Source: an uncultured Alcanivoracaceae bacterium (lineage in GTDB: Bacteria; Pseudomonadota; Gammaproteobacteria; Pseudomonadales; Alcanivoracaceae). From it: DNA of 12,874 nt. How positions within the stretch are numbered: position 1 is the first letter of the stretch; every line of letters starts with the position of its first letter. The stretch covers positions 1 to 12,874 of the forward strand of contig CALEAR010000064.1 in assembly GCA_937943665.1 (NCBI GenBank), written 5' to 3'. The notes under the pieces are model-generated. The model saw only the letters and a list, made by a program, of their open reading frames with translations, was not told where the DNA came from and made no database searches. Below, one piece after another: positions 7,553 through 12,874 of this stretch. The position numbers and the translations under genes were made by a program.

Positions 7553-9370
7553 ATGTCGAGTTATAAGGTTCCCTTAAGGGATATGCGGTTTTTATTAAAC
7601 GAAGTGTTTGATTATGAAAAACACTACCAAAGCCTACCCAATGGCGAAGATGCCACCCCCGATATGGTGGAAGCCATTCTCACCGAGTGCGCGCGTTTAA
7701 GCGAAAACACCATAGCTCCGCTTTATCAATCCGGTGATGAAGAGGGCTGCCGTCTAGAAGACGGCAAGGTAATCACCCCTAAAGGCTTTAAAGAAGCCTA
7801 TAACGAGTTTGTGGCCGGTGGCTGGCAAGGCCTTTCCCACCCTGTGGAATACGGTGGCCAAGGGCTGCCCATGTCTCTGGGTATGTTTAAGCAAGAAATG
7901 TTAGGCACTGCTAATTGGTCTTTCAGTATGTACCCCGGCCTTGGTATTGGCGCCATGAACACTATCATGATGCATGGCACCGAGGAACAAAAACAAACTT
8001 ACCTCACCCCACTGGCCACGGGAGAGTGGGCTGGCACCATGTGCTTAACCGAGCCCCAGTGCGGTACCGACTTAGGCCAAGTAAAAACCCGCGCCGTACC
8101 CCAAGACGATGGTAGCTACAAAATCACCGGCACCAAGATCTTTATTTCTTCTGGGGATCACGACCTCACCGAAAACATTGTTCACATCGTGTTAGCACGC
8201 TTACCCGATGCCCCCAAAGGCACTCGCGGTATTTCGCTGTTTATTGTGCCTAAGTACCTTCCCGGCAAAATCGGGGAAGATAACGGCGTTTCCTGTGGCG
8301 CTCTTGAAGAAAAAATGGGGATTAAAGCCTCTGCCACCTGTGTGATGAACTTTGATGATGCGGTGGGCTTTCTTATTGGACCTGAAAACAAAGGGCTTGA
8401 GTGCATGTTCACCTTTATGAACTCAGCCCGTATTGGTACAGCCATGCAAGGTGTGTGTCATGCCGAACGCGCCTTCCAAGGTGCACTCACCTACGCAAAA
8501 GAGCGTCGCTCCATGCGTGCACTACGCGGTAAGCAAGACCCAGATCAAGTGGCAGACAGCATCATCCACCACGCAGATGTACGCCGCATGCTATTAACGC
8601 AGAAAGCCATTACAGAGGGTGGTCGCGCCATGTTGTATTACACCGCCAAGCAAGCGGATAACATGGTTACAGGTATTCTCGAAGGCGATGAGAAAAAGCG
8701 TGAATACTGGGATGACCAACTCGGTTTTCTCACCCCCATTCTGAAAGGTTTCCTCACTGAAATGGGGTTAGAAGCCGCAAACCTTGGCATGCAAGTATTT
8801 GGTGGCCACGGCTACATTAGCGAGCACGGCATGGAGCAAATTGTCCGTGATGCGCGCATTTCCACACTGTACGAGGGCACCACTGGTATTCAGGCCTTAG
8901 ACTTACTAGGCCGTAAAGTATTACTTATGACCCGAGGTAAGTGTGTACGTGAATTTAGCCAAAAGCTCTTAAGCTTTGGTACACGCAACATGACAAATCC
9001 CACCTTGCGCCCCTTCGCCATTCAATTACTAAAAATTGCTGCGCAGTGGAATTACCTCACCACTCGCTTAATGGTAATGGCCACTCGCGACCGCGAAACA
9101 GTAAGCAGCGCAAGCTATGATTACCTTATGTATTCCGGCTTTGCCATGATGGCTTATTTCTGGGCGGTAATGGCAGCCAAAGCTCAGGAAAAACTAAATA
9201 ATGGTGATGGCGAACAAGCCGCAGAATTCTATGAAGCCAAAATTGCCACCGCAGAATTCTATTACGAGCGCTTGCTCCCCCGTGCCAAAGGCCACGCGGA
9301 CGCCATGCTAAAGCCATCAAAAACCTTACTTAAAATTAACGCTGACGATTTTTCCTTTGATTACGAGTAA
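7553..9370 (+). CDS. Acyl-CoA dehydrogenase, long FadE1/FadE2/DmdC-type (about 600 residues)
   Basis: FAD-dependent acyl-CoA dehydrogenase, first step of beta-oxidation. At 605 residues it belongs to the long class with a short N-terminal extension (1-32), the three-part dehydrogenase core (about 35-455) and an extra C-terminal helical domain (about 465-595). The middle-domain flavin/substrate motif is MCLTEPQCGTDLG (163-175); QVFGGHGYISEHGMEQIVRD is the standard C-terminal core segment. The predicted catalytic base is Glu441 in LYEGTTGIQ, aligned from family knowledge. Members include Pseudomonas fatty acyl-CoA dehydrogenases and the methylmercaptopropionyl-CoA enzyme DmdC, so the substrate cannot be fixed here; fatty acyl-CoA is likelier given the neighbouring wax synthase remnant. 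The ATG at 7553 has an AGGAGAAGG ribosome site. Single-gene unit between terminators. Confidence 0.93.
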   Translation: MSSYKVPLRDMRFLLNEVFDYEKHYQSLPNGEDATPDMVEAILTECARLSENTIAPLYQSGDEEGCRLEDGKVITPKGFKEAYNEFVAGGWQGLSHPVEYGGQGLPMSLGMFKQEMLGTANWSFSMYPGLGIGAMNTIMMHGTEEQKQTYLTPLATGEWAGTMCLTEPQCGTDLGQVKTRAVPQDDGSYKITGTKIFISSGDHDLTENIVHIVLARLPDAPKGTRGISLFIVPKYLPGKIGEDNGVSCGALEEKMGIKASATCVMNFDDAVGFLIGPENKGLECMFTFMNSARIGTAMQGVCHAERAFQGALTYAKERRSMRALRGKQDPDQVADSIIHHADVRRMLLTQKAITEGGRAMLYYTAKQADNMVTGILEGDEKKREYWDDQLGFLTPILKGFLTEMGLEAANLGMQVFGGHGYISEHGMEQIVRDARISTLYEGTTGIQALDLLGRKVLLMTRGKCVREFSQKLLSFGTRNMTNPTLRPFAIQLLKIAAQWNYLTTRLMVMATRDRETVSSASYDYLMYSGFAMMAYFWAVMAAKAQEKLNNGDGEQAAEFYEAKIATAEFYYERLLPRAKGHADAMLKPSKTLLKINADDFSFDYE

Positions 9371-9395
9371 GCGTTTTTAGCCCTACCCTCATCAG

Positions 9396-9429
9396 GCGGC
9401 GTGGAGTTCCACGCCGCTTTTCTATTTTT
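9396..9429 (+). terminator. Intrinsic terminator after the acyl-CoA dehydrogenase
   Basis: A perfect 10-bp inverted repeat GCGGCGTGGA/TCCACGCCGC (9396-9417; the realistic loop is AGTT) followed by TTTTCTATTTTT. It ends the dehydrogenase transcript 25 bases after its stop. Confidence 0.9.
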
Positions 9430-9441
9430 CTTCCTATTCGC

Positions 9442-9534
9442 TATACTCTCTCATGAATACGGAGAAAAATAACAATGCCCTCCTCATTTTATTCACATAA
9501 CAATACCTCGCCCCATTAACGAGAGGGATATTCT
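9442..9534 (+). promoter_or_regulatory. Leader of the wax synthase remnant: -10 box and short leader ORF
   Basis: A TATACT -10 box is at 9442-9447, with no good -35 because the preceding bases are the terminator T tract. A 14-codon frame at 9475-9519 (MPSSFYSHNNTSPH) has its own GGAG ribosome site (9461-9464) and stops 15 bases before the main start. The main gene has GAGAGGG at 9521-9527, 7 bases before its ATG. Whether the short frame is translated is unknown. Confidence 0.3.
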
Positions 9535-10900
9535 ATGCGTCCACTAAGTCCGGTTGATCAACTGTTTCTATGGCTTGAACAACGTCAACAACCCATGCAT
9601 GTGGCAGGGCTGCAGCTATTTAGTTTTCCAGAAGATGCAGGCCCCAAATATATTCGTGAACTTGCTGAATCCATGCGTGCCTATGCCACGCCTAAAGCGC
9701 CTTTTAACCAACGGGTGAAGGCACGCCTAGGCCAATACTATCGTACGGAAGATAAACAATTTGATATTGAGCATCATTTTCGCCACCAAGCTTTACCCAA
9801 ACCCGGACGCATTCGAGAACTCTTAGCGCTGGTTTCGGCTGAGCACTCAAGCTTAATGGATCGCCAACGCCCCCTGTGGGAAGTGCATCTTATTGAAGGA
9901 ATTCAACGCCGCCAGTTTGCTCTTTATACCAAGGTACACCATGCCATGATCGATGGAGTGGCCGCCATGCGAATGGGCACCAAAGCATTATCCTTTGATC
10001 CAAACGAAAGGAATATGCCACCGGTTTGGGCCCACCCTATGTTGGACACAGTGGAAAAAAGCAGCTACCCCAACCCCGTGGAAGCGGTGGGAAAGTTGGC
10101 GCGCTTTGGCGCAGGTGCTAGCAAGCAACTAGCCACCATACCCACACTGGTGCGCACCGTGTACCAAATGACCCAAAAGGCAAAAACAGATCCTAACTTT
10201 GTTTCTGTGTTCCAGGCACCACAAACCATTCTTAACCAAAAAATCACAGGCAGCCGCCGCTTTGCTGCACAATCCTTTGCCACAGAACGGTTTAAACGCA
10301 TTAGCCAAGCCTTTGATTGCACCTTAAATGATGTGGTGTTGGCGGTGTGCAGCAGCGCACTACGTGATTACCTGATTAGCCAGAACGCCTTGCCAGATCA
10401 ACCCCTTATTGCCATGGTGCCTGTGAATCTACGCCTCGAGCGGCAACCAAATTGCCATGATTCTAGCCAACCTTGGCACCCACATTGCTGACCCTGCTAA
10501 CCGCCTACGCACCATTAAGGCCTCGGTGGATGAAGCAAAAGCCCGCTATCGCCAAATGACCCCTGCGGAAATATTAAACCTCACGGGACTCATCATGGCG
10601 CCCATGGGACTGCACCTACTCACGGGGTTAGCCCCAGAATGGCGCGCCTTTAATGTGGTAATCTCCAATGTGCCTGGGCCAAGCCAACCACTCTATTGGA
10701 ATGGCGCTAAGCTTGAAGGTATGTATCCCGTTTCTATCACCTTGAATCAAATTGCCCTGAATATCACACTGACGAGCTATTGTGATCAATTGGAGTTTGG
10801 GCTTATTGCTTGCCGCCGTACATTACCTTCCATGCAACGGTTGTTAGATTACTTAGAGGCCGCTTTAAAAGATCTCGAAGTGGCAGCCAACTTGCGCTAG
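9535..10900 (+). pseudogene. Wax ester synthase/diacylglycerol acyltransferase (AtfA family), frameshifted
   Basis: Bifunctional WS/DGAT enzymes join acyl-CoA to fatty alcohols or diacylglycerol, making storage wax esters and triacylglycerols. The 5' frame (9535-10491) gives LSPVDQLFLWLE and the catalytic HHxxxDG motif as HHAMIDG (135-141), and matches the family to VPVNLR (Arg300, codon at 10432-10434). It then turns nonsensical and stops. The family sequence resumes in the +1 frame at Gly-Asn-Gln (10442) and continues through ILANLGTHIADPANRL, FNVVISNVPGP and PLYWNGAKLEG to 10900. Related enzymes carry about 6 residues between this Arg and GNQ; only 7 bases are present, so an 11-base deletion is inferred. 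Restored length would be about 458, close to Alcanivorax AtfA1 (about 457, from memory). The second half has no ribosome site of its own. Probably inactive; sequence error is the alternative. Confidence 0.88.
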
Positions 10901-10981
10901 CACATGGCCTAGGCGGCCATAAACGCCCATTTGTTCGCCGTTTATCGGTAATTTGCTAACTTATTTGAGCTATTTCTCAAA

Positions 10982-11145
10982 AAAGAGTAGCACCTTCCTA
11001 AGAAAGGGCGTAAGGTGGTTGATGCTGCAGTTTTGAAGCAGTGGTGCTTTTGGTAGTTCCCCTTTTAGTGTTACCGCCCGAACCACCCCCGCAAAACCTT
11101 GCTAGCAACACATGATTTAATTAGTTTTTTTGAGGTATAGATTCA
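10982..11145 (+). promoter_or_regulatory. Structured leader of the cold-shock gene
   Basis: The region before csp holds two inverted repeats that compete for the same strand. CACCTT (10991-10996) can pair with AAGGTG (11012-11017), or GGTGGTT (11014-11020) can pair with AACCACC (11081-11087). GGGCG and CGCCC lie beside the second pair. Long leaders that refold with temperature are known for cspA of E. coli; this one is an inference from pairing. No convincing promoter was found. The ribosome site is GAGG at 11132-11135. Confidence 0.4.
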
Positions 11146-11349
11146 ATGGCTACCGGCACAGTAAAATGGTTCAACGAGTCCAAGGGCTTTGGCTTCATCA
11201 CCCAGGACGACGGCGGTGCAGATGTATTCGTTCACTTTAGCGCTATTCAAGGCTCTGGTTTTAAAACCCTAGCTGAAGGCCAAAAAGTAACATACGAAAT
11301 TCAGCAAGGTCCTAAAGGTCCACAAGCGGCAAACGTTGTAGCAGAATAA
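11146..11349 (+). CDS. Cold-shock domain protein (CspA family)
   Basis: A 67-residue single cold-shock domain, the usual size; an OB-fold that binds single-stranded RNA and DNA and acts as an RNA chaperone or antiterminator. RNP1 is KGFGFITQ (13-20) and RNP2 is VFVHFSAI (27-34); the start [18 protein letters not shown] and end QAANVVAE are standard. Which paralogue (cold-induced or constitutive) cannot be told from the protein; the long, pairable leader hints at post-transcriptional control. The ATG at 11146 follows GAGG by 10 bases. Monocistronic, with its own terminator. Confidence 0.97.
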   Translation: MATGTVKWFNESKGFGFITQDDGGADVFVHFSAIQGSGFKTLAEGQKVTYEIQQGPKGPQAANVVAE

Positions 11350-11368
11350 TTTTTGCAACATCATTGTC

Positions 11369-11397
11369 AAAAAACCCCGCTTAATGCGGGGTTTTTT
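11369..11397. terminator. Bidirectional terminator between csp and the GIY-YIG gene
   Basis: AAAAAACCCCGC (11369-11380), loop TTAAT, GCGGGGTTTTTT (11386-11397). A/T tracts flank the GC stem on both sides, so it can end both convergent genes. The TAA stop of the minus-strand gene (11396-11398) overlaps its edge. Confidence 0.93.
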
Positions 11398-11665
11398 ATG
11401 CCTTAATTAAAGCTAGCTTCTGTTTTCGAGAAAGTTTTTTAATGGCTGCCTCCCGCTGGGCTGCCTCTGAACGGGAAGCTTGTTGTTCCACATGCACCAA
11501 AGTAACCGGCCTACGACTACGGGTATAACGAGCCCCCTTAGAAGACGTATTATGTTCTTTCAACCGCCGCGCCACATCTTTACAAATACCGGTATAAAGG
11601 GTGTTATCCGCACACCTGAGAATGTAAACAAACCACTGATCCGCCAAAACCTTTCCTTTTTTCAT
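11396..11665 (-). CDS. GIY-YIG nuclease superfamily protein (UPF0213/YhbQ-like)
   Basis: A single-domain GIY-YIG protein of 89 residues from the ATG at 11665. The two signature strands are VYIL (13-16) and YTGI (24-27); Arg33/Arg34 and His38 in DVARRLKEHN and a glutamate in QREAAIKKLSR (about Glu72) match the family's catalytic residues. Small standalone members such as YhbQ have been linked to DNA repair or nuclease activity, but the cellular role is not settled. The start is uncertain: GTG at 11677 would add four residues, and a TTG at residue 7 follows an AAGGAAAGG purine run. None changes the domain. It converges on csp and shares its terminator. Confidence 0.88.
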   Translation of the reverse strand: MKKGKVLADQWFVYILRCADNTLYTGICKDVARRLKEHNTSSKGARYTRSRRPVTLVHVEQQASRSEAAQREAAIKKLSRKQKLALIKA

Positions 11666-11732
11666 TGCAACAAGCACACGCTTGCTTAAACTAAGTTGTA
11701 TTACAACAAGTCACAAAAAAAGAGTACAGCTT

Positions 11733-12119
11733 ATGGTTACTTATCTTTATTGGTTTTTACTGGCAGCCATTATTTTCGCCACTCTCTTTGGTCTAGGGGT
11801 GTATAAAGGCTGGTGGAAGGCAGCCATTGTATTAGCCTTAATTTTTTTAGTTTCAGGCACGCTCACCTATTATTTTTACTTCGAACAAATGTTTGTGAAA
11901 CGTTGGGGAGGTGTGATGCGTGTGGAAATTCCCGCAGGACATTTGCACATGCAAACCACGTGGAAGGGCGATAACCTTTGGATCCAAAATTATAACCCCG
12001 CTAAAAATGAGTGTATCTTTGGTGAGTATTCTCGCGGCAGCATGTTGGAAGGTCGCGTTATTATTAAGAACTGCAACCCCGCCATGTTTACCCCTGAATC
12101 CAATATGGCCACAGAATGA
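11733..12119 (+). CDS. Unrecognised small membrane protein with two N-terminal helices
   Basis: I do not recognise the family. From the ATG at 11733 the product is 128 residues. Two hydrophobic helices (about 4-22 and 29-48) are joined by a tight basic turn, YKGWWKA. The remaining roughly 75 residues are soluble, with several aromatic residues (TTWKGDNLWIQNY) and cysteines at 94 and 114. By the positive-inside rule the turn is cytoplasmic, so the tail would be periplasmic and the cysteines could form a disulfide; this is inference. An upstream TTG (11682) extends the frame but adds polar sequence unlike a membrane N-terminus. The purine run AAAAAAAGAG is a weak ribosome site. The stop overlaps the start of the HopJ gene by 4 bases (ATGA), so the two are probably coupled. 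Confidence 0.75.
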   Translation: MVTYLYWFLLAAIIFATLFGLGVYKGWWKAAIVLALIFLVSGTLTYYFYFEQMFVKRWGGVMRVEIPAGHLHMQTTWKGDNLWIQNYNPAKNECIFGEYSRGSMLEGRVIIKNCNPAMFTPESNMATE

Positions 12120-12451
12120 CAATCACAGAGTTGTTAAAACACCTTGGTGAACAAAACACGGCACTGCAGTTCACCGAGGTGATTCGCTGCCTTAAGCAAC
12201 ATTATCAGTACGAGCCCACAGCCTTTTTTAATGGGCCACTGTATAACCCTGCTGGTCAAAATGAAGGCTCCTGCATCATCTTCGCCTTTGCTAAACGCCA
12301 TCGTCTCTCTGATGAACAGGCCTTATTGTGCTTTGGGGAACATTATCAAGGCGTATTATCCAACCCCACCGGGGAAGACCATGCCAACATTCGCCAATTC
12401 ATGCGCACCGGTTTAGCGGCGGTAAAGTTTGAAGGAGAGGCTTTAAGGTAG
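12116..12451 (+). CDS. HopJ type III effector family protein
   Basis: A 111-residue protein matching the HopJ family by conserved blocks: YEPTAFFNG (32-40), AGQNEGSCIIFAFA (46-59), FGEHYQGVLSNPTGEDHANI (73-92) and FEGEAL near the end. The family name comes from a Pseudomonas syringae protein, but close homologues occur in many free-living marine and soil bacteria without type III secretion, and their biochemical function is unknown. There is no secretion-like disordered N-terminus and no secretion gene nearby, so an effector role is not supported here. It overlaps the preceding membrane-protein gene by 4 bases. No clear terminator follows. Confidence 0.85.
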   Translation: MTITELLKHLGEQNTALQFTEVIRCLKQHYQYEPTAFFNGPLYNPAGQNEGSCIIFAFAKRHRLSDEQALLCFGEHYQGVLSNPTGEDHANIRQFMRTGLAAVKFEGEALR

Positions 12452-12650
12452 CTAGGCTGAGAAAAAGCGCTACACAGTAACGCACTTACAATGATGAGAG
12501 CTTTCTTAATGAAATACCTGTTCACAGCTACCCCCTTAGGCCTTGCTGAGGCGGTGCCATCTAAAGCGCGGTTATAGGCCACAAATGCTTTTAATCTTTC
12601 CTTAGTATTTGTTGTTATTGACTCAACAAGCTAACCACTGCCTTCATATC

Positions 12651-12676
12651 AGCTAAAACAGCACAAGCTGTAAGCT
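12651..12676 (-). terminator. Weak terminator candidate for arsB
   Basis: On the minus strand, about 30 bases after the arsB stop, ACAGC-TTGT-GCTGT is followed by TTT, with outer AGCT/AGCT pairing. The T run is short. Confidence 0.3.
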
Positions 12677-12705
12677 GAATGCATTTTCATGGGGCCAACC
12701 CACTC

Positions 12706-12874
12706 CTACTGCATCACCCATGCCAAGGCTAACAATGTCATCAGCAACACAGGCACAGTAAGCACCACTCCCACCTTAAAGTAATACCCCCAAGTAATCC
12801 GCAGCCCCTTTTGCTGCAACACATGCAGCCACAACAAGGTGGCAAGACTGCCAATGGGAGTAAACTTGGGGCCC
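12706..12874 (-). CDS. arsB: ArsB arsenite efflux pump, C-terminal fragment at window edge
   Basis: The last 55 codons of a minus-strand gene that enters from the right edge and stops with TAG at 12706-12708. The visible part reads [20 protein letters not shown], then a basic stretch [12 protein letters not shown] and a final hydrophobic helix ([19 protein letters not shown]). This is the characteristic end of ArsB, the 12-helix inner-membrane pump that expels arsenite or antimonite. Family assignment rests on the [16 protein letters not shown] block, which I recall as strongly conserved in ArsB. The rest of the gene, and any arsR or arsC partners, lie outside. Confidence 0.85.
   Translation of the reverse strand, partial: GPKFTPIGSLATLLWLHVLQQKGLRITWGYYFKVGVVLTVPVLLMTLLALAWVMQ

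Noticed and set aside
10425..10457. Programmed ribosomal frameshift in the wax synthase gene
   Set aside because: No slippery heptamer or stimulatory structure is visible at the junction, and about 11 bases of family sequence are missing, which a frameshift would not explain.
10904..10920. ATGGCC/GGCCAT hairpin after the wax synthase remnant as terminator
   Set aside because: No T tract follows on either strand.
11484..11499. parS-like sequence (TGTTCCACATGCACCA) inside the GIY-YIG gene
   Set aside because: Matches the palindromic parS consensus at about 13 of 16 positions but breaks the central CACGTG and the right half; it lies within coding sequence and probably would not bind ParB well.
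12116..12451. Type III secretion effector role for the HopJ protein
   Set aside because: The family is widespread in non-pathogens; no secretion or chaperone genes are nearby.

Overview
This window looks like a stretch of chromosome near the replication origin of a marine, hydrocarbon-degrading gammaproteobacterium, most likely a relative of Alcanivorax. Three things support this: the minus-strand block mnmG-rsmG-parA-parB-atpI-atpB, which is the standard origin-proximal order in gammaproteobacteria; the family and wording of the wax ester synthase remnant, which closely resembles the Alcanivorax borkumensis AtfA1 protein as I recall it; and a 605-residue acyl-CoA dehydrogenase of the FadE1/FadE2/DmdC type. 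The genus is an inference made without a database search.

Layout. Positions 1-5628, all on the minus strand, hold the housekeeping block: tRNA-modifying MnmG, 16S rRNA methyltransferase RsmG, the chromosome-partitioning pair ParA/ParB, and the start of the ATP synthase operon (AtpI, then AtpB cut by the window edge). A terminator-like hairpin and a promoter candidate lie between parB and atpI. Positions 5629-6086 are an AT-rich gap with no gene, where mnmE, yidC, rnpA and rpmH would usually follow. Instead the plus strand carries accessory genes in separate units: an MHYT membrane sensor with a degenerate GGDEF domain (ending in a strong terminator), the acyl-CoA dehydrogenase (ending in a strong terminator), and a wax ester synthase/diacylglycerol acyltransferase gene broken by a frameshift.

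From 10901 on come a cold-shock protein gene with a structured leader, a convergent GIY-YIG family gene that shares its terminator, a two-gene unit of an unrecognised small membrane protein and a HopJ-family protein (4-base overlap), and at the right edge the C-terminus of an ArsB arsenite pump on the minus strand.

How the genes relate. The left half is growth-linked core machinery. The middle is lipid metabolism: an acyl-CoA oxidising enzyme beside a wax/triacylglycerol storage gene that appears inactivated. I saw no complete undescribed multi-gene system. The most interesting items are the wax synthase lesion, the MHYT protein with a non-catalytic GGDEF domain, the small membrane protein/HopJ pair, and several structured leaders with possible operators.
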